DNA of 64,000 nt from Mytilinidion resinicola (Eukaryota; Ascomycota; Dothideomycetes; Mytilinidiales; Mytilinidiaceae): contig NW_022985441.1 of NCBI RefSeq assembly GCF_010093595.1, positions 1,819,162-1,883,161 of the forward strand. Reading direction: 5' to 3'. Below the pieces are notes generated by a model. That model saw only the letters and a program-made list of their open reading frames with translations. It was not told the DNA's origin and made no database searches. Positions within the stretch are counted from its first letter, which is position 1. Each line of letters opens with the position of its first letter. The position numbers were made by a program, and so were the translations under genes. Positions 20,043-31,299 of the stretch are shown here, in pieces.

Positions 20043-20820
20043 TGCTACAGCATATACAGTACTAGGACACGAATTTGGGCTATCGTCTTATTCATCTCGT
20101 CCCGTTTTGTGATGAGGGGCTGAAGCACCACAAATAGTGGCAAGTAGGCCTACTGTCAACATGTGATATTTCTCTAATTCAGGCTCTCCGGGACTTGATA
20201 CTTTGTCTAAGCTTTCAGAACGCGCCAAAGCACTTCCAACGGTGGTGAGCTATCACAACAGATTAGTCACTTTTCGGGAATGAGAACACTACAATGCTCA
20301 TATCGCCAAAAATTTGACATTGACATTTTGCGATCAATCGCATTCATCGCCTCTATATTAGGCAGCTTCTTGCTTAGCTGAGCAGCAAGTTTCATGGTAC
20401 GTTAACCAGTACTAAACTGTGGTAATAACCAACAGCCTAGCCTATCCATAGCTAGGCCACTAACCCTAAACGCCTTGGTGTGTATGTCCATATAAGACCC
20501 ACGCAGAAACGCTCATTTTGACGGGTATAGCAAAAAATAAAAATAAAAAAATAGACATGAAGCGGCGTTTCAAGTGAATTGTATCCCAAACCCCATTTTG
20601 TCATGGAATAGAGAGTAGCAAGAGTGCGACCCGAGGATTGCCGGAGATTACCTGGCAGTCGAAAAATAAGAGTCCTAGGGGACTTGAGCAAGCTTGTGAT
20701 GCTCATCGTCGGAAGCCTACCATGCCCATACCGGACATTCCCCTGTCATTCATGCCAAGCGGACTGCCAGCAGAGAATTCCTTGACAAAAACGTTAGCAA
20801 GATTTTGCAGGAGAAGGCCG
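20043..20820. other. Intergenic region between convergent genes
   Basis: 3' flanks of the HAD gene and of MED19. An A-rich tract lies at about 20533-20550. No gene seen. Confidence 0.5.
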
Positions 20821-22060
20821 TCATTGGGAATATACCTTCCGACGCTTTTTCTTTGTTGAGCCCCGGCCGTCGTCTTCCCCGCCAGTTGAATCGGCAACAT
20901 CGTCATCGGCATAGCCTTCCCCGTAGCCAACAAAGCTGGTCTCGTTGTAACGGCGCTTCACTCCTGATCGTTCTGGCCGAGCTGATTTGAGACCAGGTGA
21001 CATGGCGGCCGGGTTTCTGCCAGCGGGGGCAGGCTGTAGAGGTCGTTTGCCGGGCATATCTGCAATCGATTTGGGCTTGACGGTCTCGTCGGGGGCTACT
21101 ATGCCCTTCCATTTCTCTGCCTGGTCATGCGGTAGCTTCCCCGGGGCCATCTGCAGCGCCCGGTCAAGCAAACCAAGAACTTCATCGCCCAACCCATCAC
21201 TTATACTCTTGCCGTGCTCCTTCTGGTTGTGCCATTCTTCAGCCGGCCACGAAAGAAGATCTCGAAAGTCCTCATTTGGATTGTTATATGGCTTGTTCTT
21301 ACCAGCGAGCTGCAGGTTCTTGACGTGGCCGAGGTAGGTCTTGCGCAACGTATTCTTCTCGTTGGCAGTGCCTGGTTTTATTCTCTGAACAGAGGTAGCG
21401 ATGTCGTTCAAGCCGTAGAGAGTGACGAGGTTTTGGGAGGCGTGCGGTCGCGAGATAGGATGTGCTATCCGGCAGCCTGTGTTAACCAAAACATCGGGCA
21501 AGACAGCACAGCAAAAGAGGGTCCTTACGAGTTTTACAAAGCTTGAAAAGCGAGCCCATGTCGGCTTTCAGCCGGTCCAAGCCTGCTTTCTCACCTGCTG
21601 ACGGCGCATCACCTTGCCGATCGTGATTGGAACGCCTGTGCTCGGTCGACGCAGCCACGGCGGCATCGTCGCCGCTGGCCCTGGCAACCTCTTCGGCGGA
21701 ATCGTCCGTCATCTGGGCATCTCCGTCCCCGTCCCTGACGGCAAACGAGACGGTGCCGGCAATGCTGCTCGCTGGGGTGGGAAAGGCGTGGTTCGCGACG
21801 GGCGGGGGTGGATGCGAGGCGTGCTGCGATACGGGCGTGGACGAGGGCGGCGTCATGTCTGGCGGATGGGCAGTCGCGGCTGCGATCGAGGACGGAGCGC
21901 CATTGGGGTGCGTTGTGTTTGACATGTACGGGGGTGAGGTTGGTGTATTGGGGTGGACAGGCGGCTTTGTCTGCTCGGCCGTCTTGGCGAGGTGATACGG
22001 CGGAGAGGCTGGCGAAAAGGATCCTGCCAGGCGCTGTCGTTTGTTCGGGCTGGTCGACAT
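20821..22060 (-). CDS. MED19: Mediator complex subunit 19 (Med19/Rox3)
   Basis: Nuclear subunit of the Mediator head module, bridging regulators and RNA polymerase II. The start is the ATG at 22060 (Met-Ser-Thr-Ser-Pro-Asn-Lys-Arg-Gln-Arg); longer frames upstream rely on a TTG. Exon 1 is 22060-21529 and exon 2 is 21476-20821; the 52-nt intron has GTAAGG, a GTTAAC-like branch and ACAG, and joins in frame. The N-terminus is Pro/Ser/Thr-rich and disordered. The conserved Rox3 core spans the junction: Gly-Leu-Asp-Arg-Leu-Lys before it, and Leu-Tyr-Gly-Leu-Asn-Asp-Ile-Ala, Arg-Lys-Thr-Tyr-Leu-Gly-His-Val-Lys and a Trp-Pro-Ala-Glu-Glu-Trp segment after it. The C-terminus is basic, with a Lys-Lys-Lys-Arg-Arg-Lys NLS-like stretch. 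Total 395 residues. Divergent from RAD10, sharing a ~420-bp promoter. Confidence 0.9.
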
Positions 22061-22370
22061 AGGCGCGGCCGGCAAGGCAATGCGAGTCCGCGGGGCAGCG
22101 GCGGCGAGGGCGAGATGCGATGGGGGTGCGATGCAGGGCGATGGAGCGGGACTTGGGCTGACGGCAGGCCGGGGGGCGGCACCGCAGCAGCGTCGAGCCG
22201 GACAGACCTAGGCGGCGTGCATAGATGAGTTGTAGTCGAGGACGAGGGTGGCAATCGGCGCAGGCGGTGGCGGTGGGCGAGACGGGGTGTCGCGGCGGCG
22301 GGTGGGTGGTGGTTGAGGTTGGAGTGGAGAGTCTCTGCTCTGCGTGAAGGCCTGGTTTGCGAGGGATTAG

Positions 22371-22378
22371 TCACGTGA
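22371..22378. promoter_or_regulatory. TCACGTGA octamer in the MED19-RAD10 divergent promoter
   Basis: Palindromic E-box (CACGTG core with TCA/TGA flanks) 106 bp before the RAD10 ATG. bHLH factors of the Cbf1 or SREBP type bind such sites in fungi. The rest of the 22061-22483 promoter shows no other clear element. Confidence 0.5.
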
Positions 22379-22483
22379 TCCTCGACAACACCACGCCGAC
22401 TTGTCTCTATGCATTCACCTTGACCCGTCACGCTGCAGCCCACGCCGCCCGCACGCCAATGCCACGTCCACGCTGCAGCCCTG

Positions 22484-23569
22484 ATGGACGACCGCGGCGC
22501 GCAATCGCCCTCGATCCCGCCGCCCGTCCCGCCGGTCCAGCAGCCTAAACCGCAGGCCCTGCCTCAGCGCTCCGGCCCCAATGCGCTGCTCGTGTCGCCG
22601 CGCCAGAAGGGCAATCCCATCCTCAACGGCGTCAAGGCCGTCGCCTGGGAGTACTCCGACATCCCCGCCGACTATGTGCTCGGCACCACCACCTGCGCGC
22701 TGTTCCTGTCGCTGAAGTACCACCGCCTGCATCCCGAGTACATCTACAACCGCATCCGCGATCTGCGTGGCCAGTACCAGCTCCGTGTGCTGCTCACCCT
22801 CGTCGACATCGACAACCACGAGGAATCGCTGCGAGAGCTGTCCAAGACGTCTCTGCATAACAACGTCACTGTCATGCTCTGCTGGAGCGCCCAGGAAGCT
22901 GGCCGCTACCTCGAGCTGTTCAAGACGTTTGAGCACACCGCGCCCACGGCCATCCGCGCCCACCAGTCGACCAGCTACCCGGACAAGCTCGTCGAGTTTA
23001 TAACAACCCCGCGAAGCATCAACAAGACTGATGCTGTAGGCTTGGTCTCCAATTTTGGGAGCGTCCGCACTGCTGTTAACGCCGGCCCTGACGAAGTCGC
23101 ACTCATTGCTGGCTGGGGCGAGAAGAAGGTCCAGCGCTGGTGCAACACGGTGCGCGAGCCGTTCAGGGTCAAGAAGGCGGCAAAGAGGGGGATGGATAGA
23201 GAAGACAGCCGGAGTGAGCGTCCATCGGCACCCACGCAGGCTCCTGGAACAGCAGCTATTACAGATGATTTTGTAGCTGCAAGCATCGTAATTGCAGCGC
23301 CTGCTATGACAAGCACTCTCAGGACCAAGCATACCAGCCCCAACCAAGCGCGGCGTAAGGAGACTACGGAAATACAGCCTGAGTTGACGCTGGACGAGGA
23401 CGAAGACGAAGAAGATGCAACACGGCAGGCTACAGGGCAGAGGGGACCCCTTCGAGACCTCGAAAGTAGACAGCCTGCGTCTGATGTTCTAGTGGAGCGG
23501 AAGAATGGAGACGAAGAGCTTAGCGAGGGGGTTATGGCAGCATTGGCGAAGCTGAGACAGCAAGGCTGA
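22484..23569 (+). CDS. RAD10: Rad10/ERCC1/Swi10 DNA repair endonuclease subunit
   Basis: Non-catalytic partner of the Rad1/XPF nuclease; nucleotide excision repair and single-strand annealing, nuclear. Single exon, 361 residues from ATG 22484. After a Pro-rich N-terminus, the central XPF-like ERCC1 domain (about 30-150) begins Gly-Pro-Asn-Ala-Leu-Leu-Val and includes Gly-Asn-Pro-Ile-Leu and the Tyr-His-x-Leu-His-Pro-x-Tyr-Ile block. The tandem helix-hairpin-helix region (about 165-222) includes Asn-Lys-Thr-Asp-Ala and Ile-Ala-Gly-Trp-Gly-Glu-Lys-Lys-Val. The C-terminal ~140 residues are charged and low complexity, longer than in yeast Rad10, as is common in filamentous ascomycetes. Confidence 0.93.
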   Translation: MDDRGAQSPSIPPPVPPVQQPKPQALPQRSGPNALLVSPRQKGNPILNGVKAVAWEYSDIPADYVLGTTTCALFLSLKYHRLHPEYIYNRIRDLRGQYQLRVLLTLVDIDNHEESLRELSKTSLHNNVTVMLCWSAQEAGRYLELFKTFEHTAPTAIRAHQSTSYPDKLVEFITTPRSINKTDAVGLVSNFGSVRTAVNAGPDEVALIAGWGEKKVQRWCNTVREPFRVKKAAKRGMDREDSRSERPSAPTQAPGTAAITDDFVAASIVIAAPAMTSTLRTKHTSPNQARRKETTEIQPELTLDEDEDEEDATRQATGQRGPLRDLESRQPASDVLVERKNGDEELSEGVMAALAKLRQQG

Positions 23570-23813
23570 GATATCTAGATACTTTCAGCATGTGTGTGCC
23601 ATTTGATTTGCAGCTGCAAACGACTTGAATATGGTGAACCAGTAGCCGATTCTAATTGACCATCCTGTTGCCCCGCTACTGCCACTGGCCCGTGGTTCTC
23701 TTCTTAGCCTTACCACGGCGCTGTAGCCTGCCCCTGCCTTCTCCACCTCCACCATCAACTCAACCACAACACCACACCGTCTGCACGTTCTTCTCTCGCG
23801 CAGCCGTGCATAC

Positions 23814-25512
23814 ATGCTGCATGCGATCCGGTTGCCCTCCTTCACTGATCTACTCTCGGAGTTACTCATCGACACCTTCGCCTATCTGAATCGCGTTGAC
23901 CTGAAGGCGTCTGTAGGAGGTTTGCTGAGACATCAACGCCCAGCGTTTTCCAACGTGTGCTCGTTGCCCCGAGATACCAAGCATTGGGCGCGTTTCAAAA
24001 AATCTTCCAGCATCCTATATATCACAAGTATGTGATTGTGTACGATGGCTCTGCGTACGACGGGGGCCTCGCCACTAATGAGCACGTCTACATGAGCCAC
24101 TTGAGTCAATCCTCGTGTGCTGCCTATCGCCTGGATAGCTAGGGCCGACGCAAGAGATTCAGGCAGTACCAACAACTCTACCACGACCAACAAAGTATCC
24201 AAGAGTCCCTCATTCTCTTGCGTACTCTAGAGCGAGGGCTAGAATCGACAATCACCTACTCACACGGACCGCGGGAGTCTCAATCGAGAAGAAAGAAGTG
24301 AAGGACATTCTTCCGCTCGGAGAACCTCATTGTACCCAATTATTGACCTTCCAACAATTGACATTCCAACCATTGACCTCGATCAATCGCAACTACCGCG
24401 GCTTCCACTCCCTGATTAGTGCCCTTACTCTAGTCAATTACTCAGGCATTTGAAACTTTCGCGTAGAAGCTCCGAATAGAGATTTTGAGCTCAAGGGTAC
24501 GATCTTCACTGACTACGCCTTTGACTTGTCCGGTCAAGCACAACAGCAAGCCGGCCTTCGTCTGTTTAGCACGCTGCATAGTCTAGACCAACCCCTCTCA
24601 CTAACGATACCCGGTGCTTCTGACCAAGTATCAACGAACATTCCCGCTCACCTCACAGCGCTTCGGAAGGTTCTTCATGGCGCCAAGGAGTTGCGGGCTC
24701 TATCTCTTCATCTGCAAAATTGGCACCCGAGTCCAATGGTCATGTATTCACAGACGTGGGCACCGAATACCTCGATCGTTCCATTTGCGTTAGGGAAGAC
24801 CACCTGGCCCCACTTGCGTTCTCTGAGCCTCGGGGGCTTGCATACTAGTGCTCAAGAACTGGTTGATCTTGTCCTTCGAATACGCTTCGCGAAGTCCGTT
24901 ACTCCAACTGTGGCCTTATCGAAGGAAAATGGTCAGACGTCGTGGATAGTATAGTAGAGACTACCCGTATCGAAACCTTTGTACTCTCGGACGTTCACGA
25001 AGCTGTGATGAAGACAATAATATTTACCTATCTCTTAGTGGCAGAAATGAGGGAGTATACATACAGCGGACAGCTCCAAGTGGGAACCGGAGGAGAAAGG
25101 GAATACGTGAGTTTCCGATGAATTGTTGCCGGGCGCATTAAGAAAACTAATTGCGTTTCCTTACACTAGCTGCCGTCGCCTGGGCATCGTTCTGTATATT
25201 GGTGGTAGAAATATGTGCCTATGCGGAGCGCAAGATGAGCACAGAGGATGGCTCTCTTCAAAACAATATATCCAGATTGCGCTACCAAGCCGCGCGGGGC
25301 ATACAAACAGTGGCACTCTTAGTTTGAACAAGCCGCGGTGGGTGTATGCCACTGCTTGGGGTCCTTCAATGCATTCCCAGAAACTTGAGCGCGATGGAAG
25401 CTCTTCGCCTTGGGCTATTTCAATTGTCGTTGAAGCACCCCAAGCACTGGCAGACAGATGTAACATAAGAGGACTTTTTGAGTGTGCCATTTCCCCCAGC
25501 GTACAAGCCTAG
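23814..25512 (+). pseudogene. Degenerate F-box protein gene
   Basis: The first frame starts Met at 23814 and reads an F-box-like Leu-Ser-Glu-Leu-Leu-Ile-Asp-Thr-Phe-Ala-Tyr-Leu. After a frame change, 23950-24140 reads Val-Ala-Pro-Arg-Tyr-Gln-Ala-Leu-Gly-Ala-Phe-Gln, a block common in fungal F-box proteins, then stops at TAG. Another frame (24145-24300) reads a Gln-rich helix region, and the frame 24526-24954 reads leucine-rich segments (Leu-Arg-Ser-Leu-Ser-Leu-Gly-Gly-Leu). No splice model joins these frames cleanly, so I call a pseudogene, but a multi-intron gene cannot be excluded. Substrate-adaptor role for SCF ligases is family knowledge only. Confidence 0.5.
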
Positions 25513-25816
25513 GCTATCGCACTACTAGCGCCTAGGGATTAAGCATACAGCAATAGCACATTAAACTATGAGCAATGATCTGATCCTGATCGGAATGGTT
25601 TTGAATTCTGGACGTGCCAATGGCGGATTGGCCCAGTATCAATTTAGCATTCTATCTCATTCGATGGATGGAAGACACACCCTTGCTTCTTTTCAGTTAC
25701 AATGGAAACCGCGTACCCTCCGAAGAGGGCTCGGTTGCTTCTAATATAGCCTAAGCGCTTGCTCTGTTCTTTCACCACGAGTTGTCTTAGGGTCTTGGAT
25801 TCCAACATTTTTACAC

Positions 25817-28030
25817 CTATAGCTTCACTCTGCCCGCACCTAGCCCGTCCCAATCCCCATTTTGAAACGGCACATAAGACTCCTCACCTGGCGGCAACCA
25901 AAACAGCTTATCCCCACCAGAGACCTTCTCTGGATCGACCCCCTCCATCTTCAACCGTCCCTTCTGAATCTTCAACGTCCCCGTATACTCCAGCGCTGGG
26001 CTGAGGCGCAGAAATATCGGCACCGCATACCGTGGTAGTCTCGCTAGCGCATGCTCTGCGAGCCCTTTGTAATCAAATTCGCTCTCTTTCACATTCTCAG
26101 CAAGAACGAAGCATGCAGCGCCAGCTCGCCCGTCAGAGCGCGGGATTTGGACACCATAGACGTTAACTTCGGCGATTTGGTGGAATTGGCCCAGTACGTC
26201 TGCCACCTCGTTCGTGGAAACGTTTTCGGATTTCCAACGGAATGTGTCGCCGAGGCGGTCGACGAAGTAGACGCGGCCGTCGGCGTCTTGCCTCATCATG
26301 TCGCCTGAGCGAAACCATCTACAGTACAGATGAATTTAGCTCCTGGGTTCCTGAAACGTTGTGATCGTCCTCATACATATCCCAATGATTGTCAGGCAGA
26401 TGAGATGTAGGAGATCGTGGACAAGGTAAGATGCTGAACAAGAAAAGTAGCACTCACAGATCCCCCTTCTCAAATACATCACTCAACCTCCTCCCCATCG
26501 TCGCCCCCTCATTTTTGTAGTATGTAGGCGCGCTGCCTAATAACGCAGGATCGAGCTTATGCAACACCTGACCAGGCTCATTTGTTCCCGCTTTCACCGC
26601 GAAGCCATTATTATCCCGCACAATCTCCTCCGTATCTACATCCATCTTGACCCTGACTTCGTTCTTCGCATTCTTCCAGTGCCATACAAGTCCTCTTAGT
26701 CCAATTGCGTGCTGCGTAAATGGTCCATGGTTTCGATTAAAGGTCGAGCCTAAGCCATCCGTGGCAGCATAGAGCTCGTTGATACACGGGATGTTGAACC
26801 GTTCGCGGAAAGGTTCCCAAACGTCTGGACGCATGCCATTGCCCCACGCCATTTTCACGTTGTGGGCACGTTCCAGGGGCGAGGGCGGTGCGTTGTACAA
26901 GTACCGACATAGCTCGCCGACGTACTGGATGATATCTGCCTTACTTGAACTCACTTCCGGCCAGAAGGTCTTGTGACTGAACTTGCGGCCTAACACTACT
27001 GTGCAACCAGCATGGATAGAGGGGGTGAGACACAGACCATGAGCTGCACCGTGGTACAGGGGCATACAGGTGTAGAAGCGGATGGAGGGGGTTAGTTTGA
27101 GGTAGCGGGCGGTCACATGGCCCACGAGAAGTTCCCGTCCAGTAGTCATTTGCGTGCCTTTAGGTAGCCCGGTGGTACCGGAGGTATATATGAGGCCGCG
27201 AAGGGTCTCAAGGGTGATTGAGTCGCGACGAGATTGAGGGAGAGGTCCCGATGAGGGAAGGCTGGTGATCAAGTCGGAGTTGTAGTAGAGGAGCTTTACT
27301 CCAGATTCTTCTAGTTCTGGGGCGCATGGTTCGACGTTGGGTTGGACGTCGCTGTCTGATATCAGGTATCTGCTCTCGCAAAGCTGTAGATGGTTAATCG
27401 TATCCAACGAGTCATATCTAATGTTCAGGTATTTTACTAGTCCCAGCTTGGAAAGAGTGTAGGGTGCAGAAACGGGGACGGGGGTGTGAAGGTCTTTGAA
27501 CGGGCGCTCTCGGGCTTGGTTAGGGATCTCTAGGAACCTTTACTCACCTTTACACAATGTACCAAGGCTTTTCCTGTCAGGTTGTAGTTGATGAAACTAG
27601 GCACTGCTCCTATCCCATCTAACGCCAACCACAACATTAGAAATTCGGGGGAATTCCCTCCATTTAATGCCACCACCTCTTCTGTCTGAACTCCTAGGTC
27701 GTTCATTAACCAAGCTCCCACTTTAGTCACATGATCGAAGAATTCTCGGTACGTGAACTCGCGGCCTTCAAAAATGAGGAAGATATGGTTCGAGACGTTA
27801 TGCAATGCCTGTGCTTCGAAGATGTCGTAGGTAGTCAGTTTGCGGCTAGCCGCTCGGTTGGCGAGCCAGGCAAATTCGGCATCTGTAGGGGTAAGGGTGC
27901 TCCCGGAAAGATCGTGAATAAGGTGGTATTTTGCGTTTAGATAGGCCGCGAGGGCGGTAGTGCCAGCTACGCCGGCGAGAATGGGAACTGCGGGTGTGAG
28001 TTGTGATTTTACAACATTGAGACTGTCCAT
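25817..28030 (-). CDS. FAT1-like very-long-chain acyl-CoA synthetase / fatty acid transporter
   Basis: AMP-forming enzyme that activates long or very-long-chain fatty acids to CoA esters, often at ER, peroxisome or plasma membrane. Exons 28030-27548, 27383-26458, 26318-25817, with introns of 164 and 139 nt (GTGAGT donors, TAG/CAG acceptors); frames join exactly to give 636 residues, the usual length of FAT1/FATP proteins. A hydrophobic segment lies near residues 15-32. The AMP-binding P-loop motif Tyr-Thr-Ser-Gly-Thr-Thr-Gly-Leu-Pro-Lys-Gly is near residue 235. The FATP-type C-terminal block reads Asp-Arg-Leu-Gly-Asp-Thr-Phe-Arg-Trp-Lys-Ser-Glu-Asn-Val-Ser-Thr. Several paralogues usually exist in Pezizomycotina, so I do not assign a specific gene. 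Confidence 0.88.
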
Positions 28031-28792
28031 GGGGATGAGGGCTGAATAATGACTTGGAGAGCAATTTGTAGGTTGAATAGGAAATAATGTATAGAGGGAA
28101 GCAAGAAGGTGAAATAGGGTAACGTGAGGACTAGGATAAGCTTCAGAACTTACGCGCCATGTTCACAGCTCAATTTTCTTGTCCGAATACACAGGTATCA
28201 AAGACAACAGCTAAACGACACAGGACGAATCTAGATGCAAGAAAAGCTGTCTATCCACTAGTCCACGCCGAAATGCAGCTGAAGACACACTCTTGGCACA
28301 CACAGAAGAACTGAGGGACCATCGCCACAGGGGAGCTCTTAAAGTGCCGCTCTCTGAGGGGCATCATCAAGCCGAGGCTTGCAAGGAGAGCTGACGGCGG
28401 TGGCAAGCAGGAAGCGGGCGAGTCAGCGTTGAAGCTGGAGCTCTGAGAATAGCATAGTCGACCCCAAACTGCGGGGAAAGTTTATTCCTATTGCATCCGG
28501 GGAGTTTCACCACCGTGAAGCATGGCTCGAACACAGTTTTGTCCTCAGTGTTCATCGAACCCATTCTACTTCGCTTGTAGAGGAGCGGTGATGAATTCAG
28601 GGGTCGTCTAGCTTCGAGTTGCTCGGCGGCCGCGTTGTAGCAATTCACATACTGGTTTCAATCCTTCCTTCCTACCTTGACCCTCTACATCTCACCAAGC
28701 ATTCACTTGAGCCCACCCAAAAACTCCAAGATGACTGTATAAGCTATCATACCGCTTTCGGAACACGATCCGTCGACCCTCTCAACCCCACA
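28031..28792. other. Divergent promoter region between FAT1-like gene and REV7
   Basis: No gene. Minus-strand frame 28367-28648 has no recognisable product. A short upstream ORF (ATG ACT GTA TAA, 28730-28741) precedes the REV7 start. Confidence 0.45.
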
Positions 28793-29653
28793 ATGCCGGA
28801 AACATACATCCAAAACCTCACCCACTTCACGACCTTCCTAACCGCCTACACCCACACCCTCCTCGCACTCCGCAACCTCTACCCCCGTGCCACCTTCCTC
28901 ACAGCTCGCTTCCACAACACCGCCATCTTCCAAAACCGCCACCCAGCCGTCTGTGCCTGGATCACCGACGCTATCGCTGCTGTCCGCACCGAGCTGCTCA
29001 AAGGCACAGTCACGAGAATGGTGGTGGCTATATACCATGCGGCCGACTCACGGCGCGTGAATGTGATGGAGCGGTTCGTGATCGACGTGGCCTCGTTTCT
29101 GCAGGTCGGGAAGGCAGATTGGGAAACGGATGTGCAGTTTGCGCCAGAGCCCGAGGTTGTGGATGATGACGGCAGAGGGAAAGGGAACGAGAAGGCGAAG
29201 ACGCCGCAGTTAGATGCATCTACGGACCCAAATCTGTCGGAGCAGTTTCGTGCTGCACTCACGCTGTTGCATACGCGTTGTGCTCAGCTGGCGCCACTGC
29301 CACGTGATTGCAGCTTCAATATCGCCATCGAGTTGAAGGATGAGGTGGATCCGCCAGTTGGACATCCGCAGCCGTGGATACCTGTGGAGCCTAGGTTACA
29401 GAGGAGCTCTAAAGGATTAAATTTTCGCGACAGACCGATTCGTTCGGACAGACCTTCGTGGGACGCCACGCAGGAGGGTGGTGATGGCGAACTAGAAAAG
29501 GAGGGAAAAGATCTAGGTGGTGTAAAGGTTACGCCTATTAGGGCCGTCCAAGCAGGCGTGCTGAGGTTTGAAACGTGGATGGAGGAAAGCAAGGCTAAGT
29601 ACGAGATGGCGGCCAGGGAACCAGACACAGTTGACAGTTCGAGGGACTTTTGA
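28793..29653 (+). CDS. REV7: HORMA-domain protein Rev7 (DNA polymerase zeta subunit, MAD2L2 type)
   Basis: Accessory subunit of translesion polymerase zeta; nuclear. I chose ATG 28793, whose first residues lead straight into the HORMA fold; the upstream in-frame extension depends on a TTG. The domain (about 5-200) shows the Rev7 pattern: Tyr-Thr-His-Thr-Leu-Leu-Ala-Leu-Arg-Asn-Leu-Tyr-Pro, Phe-x-Thr-Ala-Arg, Asn-Arg-His-Pro-Ala-Val, and Val-Met-Glu-Arg-Phe-Val-Ile-Asp. An acidic/Lys insertion (about 125-145) interrupts the C-terminal part, and the C-terminus (His-Pro-Gln-Pro-Trp-Ile-Pro, then an Arg-Ala-Val-Gln-Ala-Gly block) resembles the safety-belt region. 286 residues, within the range of fungal Rev7. 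Confidence 0.85.
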   Translation: MPETYIQNLTHFTTFLTAYTHTLLALRNLYPRATFLTARFHNTAIFQNRHPAVCAWITDAIAAVRTELLKGTVTRMVVAIYHAADSRRVNVMERFVIDVASFLQVGKADWETDVQFAPEPEVVDDDGRGKGNEKAKTPQLDASTDPNLSEQFRAALTLLHTRCAQLAPLPRDCSFNIAIELKDEVDPPVGHPQPWIPVEPRLQRSSKGLNFRDRPIRSDRPSWDATQEGGDGELEKEGKDLGGVKVTPIRAVQAGVLRFETWMEESKAKYEMAAREPDTVDSSRDF

Positions 29654-31299
29654 TTGCCGGCGTGAGAAGATCTTTCGGCATTAGATATGGGGGATGATGT
29701 TTTCGGTTGAACTCGCACTATTCACGGGTAATTTAGCCTGCATCTCCTTCCTCTATCGTGGCTGCTATGACTATCTCTAACGTATTCTATAGTGGAGTCC
29801 AAGCCCGCGGCATTGAACTATATCGTTAGCACATAAGCTTGCGCATGCTTGGATGCCACTCCACGTGGGGCTTCAGGTGCTCGGGTATACATGATAAAGT
29901 CAGTAGTTGACTATTTTTCTCAGGCTGGCGAAGCAAGGTAAGGTGCCGCTGAAACGGTAACTATTCCTACTATATAGACATAATTCCAAAAACATATGGA
30001 ATCACTCTTCCCAAATCTCGGAGTCTATTATTTATCTTTCATCATATACCCCAGGGCTTAATCCGCGATGCCACCCATTTTCGCGACAAATCGACTTGGG
30101 ACTCTGGCGAAAAGGGTGCTTTGTGTGAAGAAGCATAATGATGCTTAGGAAGTGTAGTACATTTAGATTTGTAGCTGCATGGATATTAAAACGTGCGTTA
30201 TTTTAGGGAATGTTTTGATTGTAACAAATGTGAGTGAGCCAGAGCGGCTTCAAAAAAGCTAACTACCAATTGCACGAACTCGGAGGACAACATCCCTGTT
30301 CGATTGTGTGACTCATATGCAAATAATAGTAGGAGGCTCCTTATCTTGGGATGGCAGCATTGTTTAAACGCTACCTATAAAGTAGGCAGTGAAGAAAAAA
30401 ATGTAGTGCCGAGGTGAATTTTGAGCTAGTTCTTGGCAATACGATGACGTGTTCCAGTCCTGAAATTTCTCATCTGCCTCACAATAGTAATTCACCCCGG
30501 CTCCAACTCCCGTGGCCAACTCCAGCCCAGAGTGAATAGCGTTGGGTGGTGGTATTGTTCGTGCACGGACCAGGGATCTCTTCTTATTGTTCTATTGAGA
30601 CCCCTGTCTAGCGCCTCACATCGCGCTATTCACGACCACAAACGGAAACATCCCAACCACGCAATATCACCGCACATCGTCCTAGCAACGGATACGATTG
30701 GTCGGATGCGGTGGCCCAGCCTCAATTCCGCGTGTTATGCTATTGTGGTTGTGCTATTGTGCCCTGAGTCAGTCGAGATCGGAATGCAGGAGCGACGGGG
30801 CGGGGCGGGCTAGGTGACACGGTGCGAGGTCTGAATAAGGCGGTGTCACACACAACAAAACGACGGACAATAGCAAACGCTTGCACGTGCAGCACCGTGG
30901 TTTCAGCGCCTGATGCTATTGTGCGCTGGACAGGGTTGGATGAATAGGACATGTGGTACTGTGTCACAATAAGAGCAGGGCGTAGGGCGTGTTTGTGTCA
31001 ACCTTCTTATTGTTATCATTATCCGGCATCTCTTCCCTCTCGATCTGTTCCTTCATCAATACCGTCACTGCAAGACATTGTCTGAGCTGGGGCTATTGAG
31101 AGTGTTTGCACAGTCGGAACTATAATTCATCTATCTACATTTATCTGCCATCTATACCCACATCTACTGTTCATCTGTTACTTCCATCAACCATCTCTGC
31201 ATACATATTCGTCCTCTCCGCCGAGTCTTCAAGCCTCACGATAACTTCCATCCATCAAACTCATCGACCACCCTACTACATCGGCTCGTCAATCACAAA
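29654..31299. other. Intergenic region
   Basis: About 1.6 kb with no gene seen. The last ~250 bp is pyrimidine-rich and likely the leader of the next gene. The motif ctattgtg recurs (about 30740-30760, 30916), without further meaning to me. Confidence 0.5.

Noticed and set aside
12730..28030. Secondary-metabolite gene cluster (AflR-like regulator, HAD hydrolase, acyl-CoA synthetase)
   Set aside because: No backbone synthase or tailoring enzymes, and the genes between are housekeeping (cpc1, MED19, RAD10).
22484..29653. DNA-repair gene cluster (RAD10 and REV7)
   Set aside because: They are separated by an F-box relic and an acyl-CoA synthetase in other orientations; proximity is likely coincidental.
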